Origin: Microbispora rosea | GTDB taxonomy: Bacteria > Actinomycetota > Actinomycetes > Streptosporangiales > Streptosporangiaceae | NCBI RefSeq assembly: GCF_900156315.1 | Contig: NZ_FTNI01000001.1 | Coordinates: forward strand, 124,001-188,000 | Direction: 5' to 3' | DNA length: 64,000 nucleotides | In this document: positions 30,874 to 40,015 of the stretch, piece after piece | Position numbering within the stretch: position 1 is the first letter of the stretch | How the letters are laid out: each line of letters opens with the position of its first letter | Notes under the pieces: generated by a model | Told to the model about the DNA's origin: nothing | The model's database searches: none | What the model saw: the letters and a program-made list of their open reading frames with translations, nothing else | Program-made: the position numbers and the translations under genes

Positions 30874-32898
30874 TCAGGCGGTGAGCGGGAAGCGCGCCTC
30901 GACGACCGTGCCGCCGGTCCCGGGGGCGGTGACCACACAGCTTCCGCCCAGTTCGGCGGCGCGCTCGCGCATCGAGGACATGCCGACCCCCGCGCGCAGC
31001 CGGGCGGGCGGGCCGATGCCGTCGTCGGTGACCGTCACCCGCAGTTCGCCGCCGCCGTTCCCGGCCGGGAGACGAGTGACGCGGACCTCGACGCGGGTGG
31101 CCCGCGCGTGGCGGCGCACGTTGTTCAGCGCCTCCTGCACGATGCGGTACACCGCGACCTCCACGGCGGCGGGCAGCCCCGCGAGTTCGCCGTCCACCCG
31201 CACCGAGACGCCCTCGACGCCGTCCGTACCCGCGGGCAGCGTCTCCTCCGCCAGCGCCCGTACGGCTCCCTCCAGCCCGAGGTCGTCGAGGGCCGGGGGA
31301 CGCAGGCCGTACACGAGCTCGCGGATGTCGCCGGCGACCGCGTCCATGCCGACCCGCAGGTCCCGCAGCAGGTCGTCGGCCGTCCCCGGCGACGTGGACA
31401 GGTTGATCCTGGCCATGTTGATCGTCATCGCCATCGCCCCGAGCGTCTGGCCGAGCCCGTCGTGCAGGTCGCGGCGCAGCCGCCGCCGCTCCTCCTCGCG
31501 GGCGGCGAGGATGCGCTCGCGCGAGCGCTGGAGGTCGGCGGCCATCCGCACGGCGTGGGCGACGTCGGCCACATAGGGGAGCAGCGTGGACAGCACCCGA
31601 TCGTCGTGGGCGGCGGCGAACCGCCGGGCCCCCGGCGGGCCGACGAGCAGCCGGCCCACCGGCTCGCCGTGCCAGACCAGCGGCACCTCGCGCGGCGACG
31701 GCCCGACCTGGCCGCTCTCGACGTACCGCGGCCTGCCGTCGGCGATCTCGACGGCGACCCCGTCCACGGCCAGGCCCTCACGCACGACCGTCACCACCGA
31801 CGCCAGCGCGTCGGCGGGATCGGCCCGCCGCACCTCATGCGTGAGCCGTTCCGCGAGCAGCGCGGGATCGCCCACCCTGCCGTAGAGGGCGCGATCGACC
31901 ACGCGTTGCAGGACGCGGCGCAGCGGCTGGAAGAACGCGCCGGCGAACAGCGCCGCCACGAGGCCGCCCACCTGGTGGTATCCGGACACGACCAGGCTGG
32001 AGACCGCCCCGGCCCCGAAATAGACGGCGCTGATCGCCCCCAGGAGCCCGGCGGTGACGAACGTCCGGCTGATCACCGTGTCGATGCCGTACAGCCGGTA
32101 ACGCAGCGCCGCGAAGAGGATCGCGAACGGGATGAGCGCCGTCCACAGCGTCGCGGGCAGCCACATCGCGGGGCCGAGCAGGTACAGCGCCACGTACACC
32201 GCGAAGACGGACAGCGGCCAGGCGATCTGCCGGCGCGTCACCGGGTCGGCGCGCCGCAGCCGGAGCGCGAGCGAGGCCAGCGCCGCCACCACGCAGGCCT
32301 GGATCACGTACTGCAGGACGTCCCAGACCGTGGCGTAGTAGGGGAGGAGGGCCCTGACCTGCAGCGGGTTGTGGATCACCGCCGGCCAGGGGTAGCCCAC
32401 CGGATCGGGATCGGGCCGCAGCAGCCCCAGGACGACCTCGGCGGCCGTGGCGACGGCGCCGGCGGCGAGGACCACGCGCCAGCCGCGGGAGGGGAGCCTC
32501 CCGGTGGGGGAGTGGAGCGGAACCATGACCGCCAGCAGCAGGCCCGACACCGCCCAGCAGGTCAGCTGGACCGCCCGGGCCGTGGCGGCCGCCCCCATGT
32601 CGCCCTGCGAGGCCCAGTGGAACATCAACGCGGTGAAGGCCACGTTGCCCGAGCCCAGCAGACCGCCCACCCAGATCAGCCAGGCCACGCTGAGCCGGGG
32701 CCGCTGGGACAGCAGGAACGCTCCCGTGAGCGGGAACGTGAGCGCGACGCCGAAGTCCGGCGTCAGCGGGGGGTGCGGCTGCCACTCCGCGGGGATCCGG
32801 ACCTGGACCAGCACCCCCACGAGGGTCAGGGCCAGTGCCACGGCCGCCATCGCCCAGGCCATCGTCCGCACGGGAAAGGCAGGGGGGTTCTCGTCCAT
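30874..32898 (-). CDS. Sensor histidine kinase, cognate of the SARP-REC fusion
   Basis: A 674-residue kinase with about nine N-terminal hydrophobic segments to residue 320, a short DRALYGRVGDP linker, a GAF-like domain (about 340-440), the HisKA_3 box EEERRRLRRDLHDGLGQTLGAMAM and a C-terminal ATPase domain (VYRIVQEALNNVRRHARA, VTDDGIG, GVGMSSMRERAAELGG). The membrane part resembles that of the plant-type and NreB-like LuxR kinases of actinomycetes. It lies directly before the fusion regulator gene and is closely similar along its length to the kinase 2.4 kb away. Confidence 0.9.
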   Translation of the reverse strand: MDENPPAFPVRTMAWAMAAVALALTLVGVLVQVRIPAEWQPHPPLTPDFGVALTFPLTGAFLLSQRPRLSVAWLIWVGGLLGSGNVAFTALMFHWASQGDMGAAATARAVQLTCWAVSGLLLAVMVPLHSPTGRLPSRGWRVVLAAGAVATAAEVVLGLLRPDPDPVGYPWPAVIHNPLQVRALLPYYATVWDVLQYVIQACVVAALASLALRLRRADPVTRRQIAWPLSVFAVYVALYLLGPAMWLPATLWTALIPFAILFAALRYRLYGIDTVISRTFVTAGLLGAISAVYFGAGAVSSLVVSGYHQVGGLVAALFAGAFFQPLRRVLQRVVDRALYGRVGDPALLAERLTHEVRRADPADALASVVTVVREGLAVDGVAVEIADGRPRYVESGQVGPSPREVPLVWHGEPVGRLLVGPPGARRFAAAHDDRVLSTLLPYVADVAHAVRMAADLQRSRERILAAREEERRRLRRDLHDGLGQTLGAMAMTINMARINLSTSPGTADDLLRDLRVGMDAVAGDIRELVYGLRPPALDDLGLEGAVRALAEETLPAGTDGVEGVSVRVDGELAGLPAAVEVAVYRIVQEALNNVRRHARATRVEVRVTRLPAGNGGGELRVTVTDDGIGPPARLRAGVGMSSMRERAAELGGSCVVTAPGTGGTVVEARFPLTA

Positions 32899-33050
32899 GC
32901 TGGGATGGATTATGTCCCGTCCCGTTCGCCCCCGCCAGCAACCCCCACCCCACCCCCTCCCCTTCCCCCGTGATCTTGTAATTTGAAAAACTGCATGATC
33001 ACCGACGATGAACGTCCAGGTCGGGCGGCGCTGTGCGACAAACTACAAGA

Positions 33051-34262
33051 TCACGGTGATGGTGAGGGGGAGGGGCGGCGGCGGATGGCGCGGCCGATGA
33101 GGAGCTGGCCCGCCGCCGCGAGCAGGCCGAGGCCGCCGAACAGGGGCCACACCAGGCCGGGGGCGTCGGCCAGCAGCCGGGTGCCCACCAGGGGCGCGAG
33201 CAGGGTTCCGGCCGACCAGGACAGGCCGTACAGGCCCGAGTAGCGCCCACGCAGGTGGGGCGGCGCGAGCGTCGCGACGATCGCCCCCGGGATCCCGGCC
33301 GTGAGCACCTCGCCGAGCGTCCAGACGGCCACGGCCGCCGCGTGCCCGGCCGCCGACGACGCCAGTGAGGTCACCGCGAATCCGACGCCGACGAGCGCGA
33401 ACCCGGATGCGAGGACCTTGGACGAATCGAACCGGGCCAGCCACGCGTTGGTGAGCGGCTGGACGACCACGATCAGCAGGCCGTTGACCGCCATCGCCAT
33501 GCCGTACGCGCTCGCGGGCAGCCCCTGGCCGGTCATGGCGAGCGGCAGCGTGGTGTAGCCCTGCAGGTAGACCAGCGAGTACGCCAGGTTGCCCAGCACG
33601 AAGACCAGCATGAGCCGGTCGCGCAGCACGTCGGCGAACCGGCCGGGCAGCGCGTCCTCGCGGGCCGGGCGGGTCTCCGGGATCGCCCGCCACACGAGAA
33701 GGCCGAAGATCAGGCAGGTCACGGCGTCCACCCAGAACAGCACGGTGAAGCCCGAGTGGGCGAGCCACCCGCCCGCCACCATGGCGACGGAGAAGCCGAG
33801 GTTGATGGCCCAGAACAGCAGCCCGAACGCCCGCGGCCGGTCCTCCGGCGGCACCAGGTCGGCGACGATCGCCTGCGAGGCCGGGCGGTAGGCGTCCACC
33901 ACGATGCCCAGCACGAACATGCCCGCGACGAGCCCCGGCACGCTGGTGGTGTAGCCGAGCGCGACCATGGTGACGGCCGTGGCGACCATGCCGCCCGTCA
34001 GCGTGATCCGGCGCCCGAGGCGGTCGGCCAGCCACCCGGCGACCGGCTGCGACAGCAGGGACCCCACGCCGAACATCGTCATGACCAGCCCGGTGGTGGC
34101 GAGGGAGACGCCGCGCGCCTGGGTGAGGTAGATGCCGATGAACGGCTCCACCATCGTGCCGAGCCGGTTGACGAACGTTCCGCCGAACAGCACCCAGAAC
34201 GGCCGGGGCAGGCCGCCGACCTTCGACTGGATGAAGCCGGTCCTGCTGATCACAGTGGTCAC
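33051..34262 (-). CDS. MFS transporter
   Basis: A 403-residue 12-helix transporter. Motif A is SQPVAGWLADRLGRRITL, with a repeat-related PLTNAWLARFDSSKVLA in the second half. Start at the GTG of VTTVISRTGF, with GAGTGG 6 nt upstream; the frame is open further but would run into the divergent regulator. It is divergently transcribed from an ArsR-type regulator across a 73-bp gap holding a perfect palindrome, so it is almost certainly under that regulator's control. Substrate unknown. Confidence 0.87.
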   Translation of the reverse strand: MTTVISRTGFIQSKVGGLPRPFWVLFGGTFVNRLGTMVEPFIGIYLTQARGVSLATTGLVMTMFGVGSLLSQPVAGWLADRLGRRITLTGGMVATAVTMVALGYTTSVPGLVAGMFVLGIVVDAYRPASQAIVADLVPPEDRPRAFGLLFWAINLGFSVAMVAGGWLAHSGFTVLFWVDAVTCLIFGLLVWRAIPETRPAREDALPGRFADVLRDRLMLVFVLGNLAYSLVYLQGYTTLPLAMTGQGLPASAYGMAMAVNGLLIVVVQPLTNAWLARFDSSKVLASGFALVGVGFAVTSLASSAAGHAAAVAVWTLGEVLTAGIPGAIVATLAPPHLRGRYSGLYGLSWSAGTLLAPLVGTRLLADAPGLVWPLFGGLGLLAAAGQLLIGRAIRRRPSPSPSP

Positions 34263-34303
34263 GGGCGTCCACTCTTGGACACCGGGGCCGCGCCGTGCCA
34301 ATC

Positions 34304-34321
34304 TTTTAGCCCTGGCTAAAA
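34304..34321. promoter_or_regulatory. Perfect 18-bp operator between MFS and ArsR-type genes
   Basis: TTTTAGCC-CT-GGCTAAAA has 8-bp perfect arms and sits 15 bp before the regulator start and about 40 bp before the MFS start, in AT-richer sequence than its flanks. It is very probably the operator used by the regulator to control both genes. Confidence 0.75.
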
Positions 34322-34335
34322 CATGGGGGTCGATC

Positions 34336-35298
34336 GTGGCGGTGGAGTGGCGGTTCACGCCGGACGACGTGGCGCGGCTGCGCTTCGCGTTCTCCCCGAT
34401 GTGGGAGCTGGTCGCCAGCCTCCGGGTGCTGCGCGCCCCCGGCCGCCACTCGCTGCACCTGCCGTGGCTGCGGGCCGTACGGCCGCGCCTGCGCGAGGTG
34501 GACCTCACCGATCTGTTCGCGCTGGTCCCGGTGACCGGCTATGTACCCGACTTCCTCACCCCGCCGCCCGACACCCCGCTGCCGGACTTCGCCGCCGAGC
34601 TGGAGCGGGTGCGCGCCACGCCGCCCGGCACCGCGTACGAGGAGATGGTCTGGGTGCAGACGCCCGATCCCGCGGCGCTGCGGCGGTTCGCCGACGACCC
34701 GGCGGAGGGCGTGCGGCGGGTGGCCGACCAGCTGCGGGCGTACTGGTCGGTCGCGCTCGAGGAGTTCTGGCCGAGGATCAGCGCGCTGCTGGAGGGCGAC
34801 GTCATGTGGCGGGCCCGCACGCTGGCGGCCGGGGGAGTGCGCGAGCTGTTCGCCGACCTGCACCCGGGCGTCGCCTGGCACGGCGACCGGCTCGTCACGG
34901 CCAAGAACTGCGCCTACGACGGCGACCTCGGCGGGGACGGCCTCGTCCTCGTGCCCAGCGCCTTCTCCTGGCCCGACGTCTGGGTGATGTACGAGCCGTA
35001 CTCGCCGATGCTGTGCTACCCGGCGCGGGGCGTCGGGACGTTGTGGTCGGACGGCACGCCCTGCACGCCCGAGGCGCTGGCCGCGCTCATCGGCCGCACC
35101 CGGGCGCAGGTGCTCGCCGCGCTGGCCGAGCCCGGTTCGACCAGCGGGCTCGCCCGGCGGCTCGGCCTCACGCCGGGCGCGGTCAGCCAGCACCTCGCCG
35201 TGCTGTCCGACGCGGGCCTGGTGGCGCGGCGGCGCCTCGGCCGCGAGGTGCTCTACCGGCGGACCCCGATCGGCGAGTCGCTCGCCGCCGTCTCCTGA
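34336..35298 (+). CDS. ArsR-type regulator with N-terminal DUF5937 domain
   Basis: A 320-residue protein. An N-terminal domain of about 240 residues (FSPMWELVASLRVLRAPGRHSLHLPWL, VMWRARTLAAGGV) matches the DUF5937 domain found in actinobacterial one-component regulators. The C-terminal winged helix reads STSGLARRLGLTPGAVSQHLAVLSDAGLVARRRLGREVLY, an ArsR-like HTH. The GTG start has GGGGGT 5 nt upstream. It is divergent from the MFS gene over a perfect palindrome, so it is a likely ligand-responsive repressor. The stop codon lies in a 12-bp duplication shared with the convergent kinase. Confidence 0.87.
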   Translation: MAVEWRFTPDDVARLRFAFSPMWELVASLRVLRAPGRHSLHLPWLRAVRPRLREVDLTDLFALVPVTGYVPDFLTPPPDTPLPDFAAELERVRATPPGTAYEEMVWVQTPDPAALRRFADDPAEGVRRVADQLRAYWSVALEEFWPRISALLEGDVMWRARTLAAGGVRELFADLHPGVAWHGDRLVTAKNCAYDGDLGGDGLVLVPSAFSWPDVWVMYEPYSPMLCYPARGVGTLWSDGTPCTPEALAALIGRTRAQVLAALAEPGSTSGLARRLGLTPGAVSQHLAVLSDAGLVARRRLGREVLYRRTPIGESLAAVS

Positions 35299-35319
35299 TC
35301 ACTCCGCTGATCACTCCGC
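35296..35319. repeat. 12-bp tandem duplication spanning two convergent stop codons
   Basis: TGATCACTCCGC occurs twice in tandem. The regulator's TGA starts the first copy, and the TGA of the convergent kinase is in the second copy's TGATCA. Confidence 0.8.
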
Positions 35320-37428
35320 GTCCGGCAGTGCGGGCACGGAGGGCAGCCGGGCGGTGACCGTCGTGCCGAGGCCGGGTTCGGAGCCGACGGCGCAGGTGCC
35401 GCCCAGCTCGGCCGCCCGCTCGGCCATCGAGCTCATGCCCACGCCCGACCGGCGGCCCGGCGGCAGTCCCACGCCGTCGTCGGCCACGACGACCCGCAGC
35501 TCGCCGTTCCTGTGCAGGACCACCCGCACCCGCCTGGCCCGCGCGTGCTTGCGCGCGTTGGTCAGCGCCTCCTGCACGATCCGGTAGGCCGCCACCTCCA
35601 CGGCGGCCGGCAGCCCCGACATGTCCCCGGTCACCTCGACCTCCGCGACCGACTCCGCACCCGCTGCCAGGCCGGGGCGCGCCTCCTCCACCAGGGCGCG
35701 CACGGCTCCCGCCAGCCCGAGGTCGTCGAGCGCGGGGGGACGCAGGCCGTACACGAGCTGGCGGACGTCGGCGGTGACGCTGTTCATGCCCTCGCGCAGG
35801 TCCCGCAGCAGGGTGTCGGCCGTCTCGGGGGACCGTTCCAGGCTGTGGCGGGCCATGTTGATCGTCATCGCCATCGAGGCGAGCGTCTGCCCGAGCCCGT
35901 CGTGCAGGTCGCGCCGCAGCCGCCGCCGTTCCTCCTCCCGCGCCGTCAGGATGCGCTCGCGGGAGCGCTGCAGCGCGGTGGTCAGCGACACCGTGTGCGC
36001 GGCGTCGGCGACGTACGGCGCCAGCACCGCGATCACACGTTCGTCGTGTGCGGCGGGGAAACGGCGCCTGTCGGGCGGGCCGATGAGCAGGCGGCCGACC
36101 GGCTCGCCGTGCCAGACCAGCGGCATCTCCCGCGCCACGGGAGCGGGCCGCCCGCTCGTCGTGACGATCCCGTCGATCTCCACCGCGATGCCGGTGACCG
36201 ACAGACCCTCGCGCAGCACCTCCAGGGCGGCCAGCAGGGCGTGCGCGGGGTCGGCGTGCTGCAGCCGCCGCCGCAGCCCGGCGGCGAGCGCGAGCGGGTC
36301 GCCGCGCCTGCCGTACAGCGCGCGGTCGACGAGGCGCTGCAGGCCGCCGCGGATCGGATGGAAGAACGCCCCGGCGAACAGGGCCGCGGCCAGGCCGGCG
36401 AACCGGTCGACGCCGGACAGGATCAGGCTGGAGCCCGCTCCGACGAGCACGTAGACGGCGGCGACGACGCCGGCCAGGCCCGCGCCGACGAGGGCCCTGC
36501 TGATCAGCGTGTCGATGCCGTACAGCCGGTAGCGCAGCACGGCGACCGCGATCGCGGCCGGCACCAGCGGGAGCGTGAGCGAGGCCGTCCACCAGACCGG
36601 ATGGCCGATCACCCAGGGGATCACCACCCCGGCCATGGCCATCAGCGGCCACAGGATCTGGCGGCGCTCGATCCCGTCGGCCCGGCTGAAGCGGACGACG
36701 AGCGAGGAGAACGCCAGCGCCATGCCCACCGCGACGACCGTGTGCGCCACCTGCCGGGCACCCTGGTAGTACGGCGCGAAGGCCGCCACCTCCAGCGCGT
36801 TGTAGCCGGTGCGCACGCTCGACGGGGCGATCAGCGAGCACAACCAGTCGAGGGCGAGGGCCGTGGCGGTCACGGCCCCGGGCACGCACCACCGCTTGGA
36901 CAGGATGCGCCCGGTGGGATAGAGCAGCGGCAGCAGCACCCCGAGCGCGTACGTCGTGAGGTTCCACACGCCGTCGGCGAACACCCAGAGCGGGTGGATT
37001 AGCGGATGGCCGCCGTTCTGGACGAGCAGGGTCGCCGTGTTGGCGGCGAGGATGTTGGCGGCCGAGCCCAGGCCGCCCAGGCACAACAACCAGCCGAGCA
37101 GCAGCCGGGGCCGCGAGATCACCAGCAGCGCGCCGAAGATCGGAAATGTCGTGCCGGCCACGTCCTCGGGCGCGAACGGCAGCGGCGTGTAGGGGGAGTC
37201 GGGCAGCTGGGCGGTCACCCAGATGTCGGCGAGCTCCAGGCAGATCGACACGCCCGCGATCGCCACCGCGACGGCGGGCCCGAGGACCCGCACCCGGCCC
37301 GGCCAGTCGAGCGCCCGCAGCCGCCGGAGCCGGGGTTCCGCGGAGTCGAGCAGCGGTCGTGCCACGGACGTGGGCTCCTTCGGGTCGGGCACCGGCATGC
37401 CGGGAAGGTAGTGCGCACGGGTCGACAC
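35311..37428 (-). CDS. Sensor histidine kinase (paralogue, orphan)
   Basis: A 705-residue kinase with the same layout as the kinase next to the SARP fusion: multi-helix membrane region, ALRYRLYGIDTLISRALVGAG, GAF-like domain, HisKA_3 box EEERRRLRRDLHDGLGQTLASMAM and an ATPase domain ending GVGMSSMAERAAELGG. Long identical stretches show a recent duplication. No response regulator is adjacent, so it may also signal to the SARP-REC protein. Start uncertain: GTG 37428 or ATG 37398; neither has a good ribosome site. Confidence 0.88.
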   Translation of the reverse strand: MSTRAHYLPGMPVPDPKEPTSVARPLLDSAEPRLRRLRALDWPGRVRVLGPAVAVAIAGVSICLELADIWVTAQLPDSPYTPLPFAPEDVAGTTFPIFGALLVISRPRLLLGWLLCLGGLGSAANILAANTATLLVQNGGHPLIHPLWVFADGVWNLTTYALGVLLPLLYPTGRILSKRWCVPGAVTATALALDWLCSLIAPSSVRTGYNALEVAAFAPYYQGARQVAHTVVAVGMALAFSSLVVRFSRADGIERRQILWPLMAMAGVVIPWVIGHPVWWTASLTLPLVPAAIAVAVLRYRLYGIDTLISRALVGAGLAGVVAAVYVLVGAGSSLILSGVDRFAGLAAALFAGAFFHPIRGGLQRLVDRALYGRRGDPLALAAGLRRRLQHADPAHALLAALEVLREGLSVTGIAVEIDGIVTTSGRPAPVAREMPLVWHGEPVGRLLIGPPDRRRFPAAHDERVIAVLAPYVADAAHTVSLTTALQRSRERILTAREEERRRLRRDLHDGLGQTLASMAMTINMARHSLERSPETADTLLRDLREGMNSVTADVRQLVYGLRPPALDDLGLAGAVRALVEEARPGLAAGAESVAEVEVTGDMSGLPAAVEVAAYRIVQEALTNARKHARARRVRVVLHRNGELRVVVADDGVGLPPGRRSGVGMSSMAERAAELGGTCAVGSEPGLGTTVTARLPSVPALPDAE

Positions 37429-37574
37429 CCGATCAACACCGGATCAACAGCAACGACGACCGGGCCGCGAAGTTTGTTCTGTGTGACGTTCGTCACCATC
37501 CGCGTCCGTGCCGCCGGGCGGCGCCGCCGTTCCCCGCAGTGGTGATCCGCAGGACCGCCGGCTCACATCCCCTC

Positions 37575-37590
37575 GTAACCCCTGTGAAAC
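37575..37590 (+). promoter_or_regulatory. GlnR-type nitrogen box upstream of glnA2
   Basis: GTAAC, 6 nt, GAAAC matches the actinobacterial GlnR half-site pair (GTnAC-n6-GAAAC) exactly, 53 bp before the start codon. It suggests nitrogen-responsive control of this glutamine synthetase gene. Confidence 0.65.
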
Positions 37591-37643
37591 ACTCAGCAGG
37601 CAGACTGGTAGGCGACCAGACCTGTGACTCCGTGAGGTACGCC

Positions 37644-39005
37644 TTGGACCGCCAGCAGGAATTCGTGCTCCGCACGCTCGAAGAGCGAGACATCCGGTTC
37701 ATCCGGTTGTGGTTCACCGACGTGCTCGGTTTCCTGAAGTCGGTGGCGATCGCGCCCGCCGAGCTGGAGGGCGCCTTCGCCGAGGGCATCGGCTTCGACG
37801 GCTCGGCCATCGAGGGCTTCTCCCGGGTCTACGAGTCGGACATGCTGGCCAAGCCCGACCCGTCGACGTTCCAGATCCTGCCGTGGCGCAGCGAGTCTCC
37901 GGGCGCCGCCCGCATGTTCTGCGACATCCTGATGCCGGACGGCTCGCCGTCGCACGCCGACCCGCGCTTCGTGCTCAAGCGGACGCTGGCCAAGGCGGCC
38001 GACATGGGCTTCACGTTCTACACCCACCCCGAGGTGGAGTTCTTCCTCCTGCGCAACCGGCCGGAGAAGGGCGACAAGCCCCAGCCCATCGACGAGGGCG
38101 GCTACTTCGACCACACGCCGCACAGCGCCGGCCACGACTTCCGCCGCAACGCGATCATGATGCTGGAGTCGATGGGCATCTCGGTGGAGTTCAGCCACCA
38201 CGAGGGCGCGCCGGGCCAGCAGGAGATCGACCTCCGCTACGCCGACGCGCTGACCACGGCCGACAACATCATGACGTTCCGGCTGGTCATGAAGGAGGTG
38301 GCGCTGGAGCAGGGGGTGTGGGCCTCGTTCATGCCCAAGCCGTTCACGGACTTCCCCGGGTCCGGCATGCACACCCACATGTCGCTGTTCGAAGGCGACC
38401 GCAACGCCTTCTACGAGCCCGGCGCCGACTACCAGCTGTCCAAGATCGGCCGGTCCTTCATCGGCGGCCTGCTCCGGCACGCCGCGGAGATCACCGCCGT
38501 GTGCAACCAGTGGGTCAACTCCTACAAGCGGCTGTGGGGCGGCGCCGAGGCGATCGCCGGGGCCGGCGGCGAGGCCCCCGCGTACATCTGCTGGGGGCAC
38601 AACAACCGCTCCGCGCTCGTCCGCGTGCCCATGTACAAGCCGCACAAGGGCGGCTCGACCCGCATCGAGTTCCGGTCGCTCGACTCCTCCTGCAACCCCT
38701 ACCTCGCCTTCGCCGTCATCCTGGCCGCCGGGCTCAAGGGCATCGAGGAGGGGTACGAGATGCCTCCGGGTGCCGAGGACGACGTGTGGGCGCTCACCAG
38801 CGCGGAGCGGCGGGCGCTCGGCATCCAGCCGCTGCCCCAGTCGCTGGACGAGGCGATCGTGGCGATGGAGCACAGCGAGCTGGTCGCCGAGACGCTGGGC
38901 GAGCACGTCTTCGACTACTTCCTGCGCAACAAGCGCGCGGAGTGGCAGGATTACCGCCGCCAGGTGACCGAGTTCGAGCTCGGCCGCTACCTGCCCGTGC
39001 TCTGA
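37644..39005 (+). CDS. glnA2: Glutamine synthetase, GlnA2 type
   Basis: A 453-residue class I-fold glutamine synthetase. Motifs: beta-grasp RFIRLWFTDVLGFLKSVAI, FDGSAIEGFSRVYESDM, metal site HPEVEFFL, SHHEGAPGQQEIDLRY, ASFMPKPFTDFPGSGMHTHMS and NRSALVRVP. The region where adenylylated enzymes have Tyr reads DDVWALTSAERR, with Trp, so control by GlnE is not expected. The sequence closely resembles mycobacterial GlnA2. TTG 37644 is preceded by GAGG at proper distance; an in-frame GTG four codons earlier is an alternative. Members of this group may also act on other amines, so a role in basal glutamine synthesis is inferred. Confidence 0.93.
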   Translation: MDRQQEFVLRTLEERDIRFIRLWFTDVLGFLKSVAIAPAELEGAFAEGIGFDGSAIEGFSRVYESDMLAKPDPSTFQILPWRSESPGAARMFCDILMPDGSPSHADPRFVLKRTLAKAADMGFTFYTHPEVEFFLLRNRPEKGDKPQPIDEGGYFDHTPHSAGHDFRRNAIMMLESMGISVEFSHHEGAPGQQEIDLRYADALTTADNIMTFRLVMKEVALEQGVWASFMPKPFTDFPGSGMHTHMSLFEGDRNAFYEPGADYQLSKIGRSFIGGLLRHAAEITAVCNQWVNSYKRLWGGAEAIAGAGGEAPAYICWGHNNRSALVRVPMYKPHKGGSTRIEFRSLDSSCNPYLAFAVILAAGLKGIEEGYEMPPGAEDDVWALTSAERRALGIQPLPQSLDEAIVAMEHSELVAETLGEHVFDYFLRNKRAEWQDYRRQVTEFELGRYLPVL

Positions 39006-39065
39006 CGGGGTCACCGCGTCACCACGGCGTTACAGGCTGCAAATCTTTCTGACACTCTCGTCTGT

Positions 39066-39096
39066 TTGGCTGGTCCCTACGCCGGAACAGTAAAAT
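39066..39096 (+). promoter_or_regulatory. Possible promoter of the hot-dog protein gene
   Basis: TTGGCT and TAAAAT are separated by 19 nt, in an AT-rich patch before the gene. The -10 element is good but the spacing is long. Confidence 0.3.
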
Positions 39097-39163
39097 CGGC
39101 TCACTTGTTACGACTTTTGTGGGTGAGCCGTATCAAGACGTGACTCAGGGAGGGCGTGGCCAT

Positions 39164-39922
39164 ATGACGGCGGCTGCGGGGCTGCAGACCGTTCTGACGG
39201 TACCGAAGCGTTTCCGGGGACCCGAGGGCACCGCCAACGGCGGCTGGATCGCGGGGACTCTCGCCGGCACGCTGACGGGAGGCGGTCACGACTCGCCGGT
39301 GGAGGTCACCCTTCGCAGACCGGTGCCGCTGGAGACCGCCCTGTCGGTCGAGCACGTCGGCAACGCCGTCGTTCTCAGCCAGGGCGACAGTCACCTCGTC
39401 GAGGCGATTCCCGTCGCCGAGACGCTGACGCCGCCGCCGTTCGTGCGGTTCACCGACGCGGCCCGTGCGGAGGCCGGCTTCCCCGGCAGGCACGGCCACG
39501 CCATCGCCGGCTGCTTCGCCTGCGGCCTGCGCGAGCCGGGCGACGGACTGCGGATCTTCCCCGGCCCGGTCGAGAACCCGGAGGACGGCGCCGAGCTCGT
39601 GGCCGCGGGCTGGCGGGTGCCGTTCAACGTGACCGACGAGCAGGGCGTGGTCCCCGACTCGATCGTCTGGGCGGCGCTGGACTGCGCCACCGGATGGGCG
39701 CACTACCGCAGCTTCCCGGACCGGCAGCCCATCCAGCCCCCGCTGCTGGGCCGGCTGACCGGGCAGGTGTTCCGCCGGGTCTATCCGATGGGCCGATACT
39801 CGGTCGTGGCCCGGGCGGAAGGCCGTGACGGCCGCAAGCTGTTCGGCACGAGCGCGGTCTACGAGGTGGACGGCGCGCTCGTCGCCGCCGCCAAGGCCAC
39901 CTGGATCCTGCCCCGCCAGTGA
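39164..39922 (+). CDS. Hypothetical protein, probable hot-dog (thioesterase-like) fold
   Basis: A 252-residue cytosolic protein. The layout of two halves, the first with GTANGGWIAGTLAGTL and VTLRRPVPLETALSVE and the second with GCFACGLREPGDGLRIFPG, WAALDCATGWAHY and VVARAEGRDGRKLFGTSAVYE, resembles double hot-dog acyl-CoA thioesterase/dehydratase-like proteins. The CFACG motif is typical of one uncharacterised subgroup. GGGAGGG precedes the ATG by 9 nt. No catalytic assignment is possible. It sits between glnA2 and glnE as an independent unit. Confidence 0.7.
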   Translation: MTAAAGLQTVLTVPKRFRGPEGTANGGWIAGTLAGTLTGGGHDSPVEVTLRRPVPLETALSVEHVGNAVVLSQGDSHLVEAIPVAETLTPPPFVRFTDAARAEAGFPGRHGHAIAGCFACGLREPGDGLRIFPGPVENPEDGAELVAAGWRVPFNVTDEQGVVPDSIVWAALDCATGWAHYRSFPDRQPIQPPLLGRLTGQVFRRVYPMGRYSVVARAEGRDGRKLFGTSAVYEVDGALVAAAKATWILPRQ

Positions 39923-40015
39923 CCCGGCTCCGCTGCTGACACGGCCCGGCGGGTGACGCCGGGCCGCACCCGGGTCAGGCCGACGGCTGCCGTTCCCGCA
40001 CGAAGGGACGACCGC

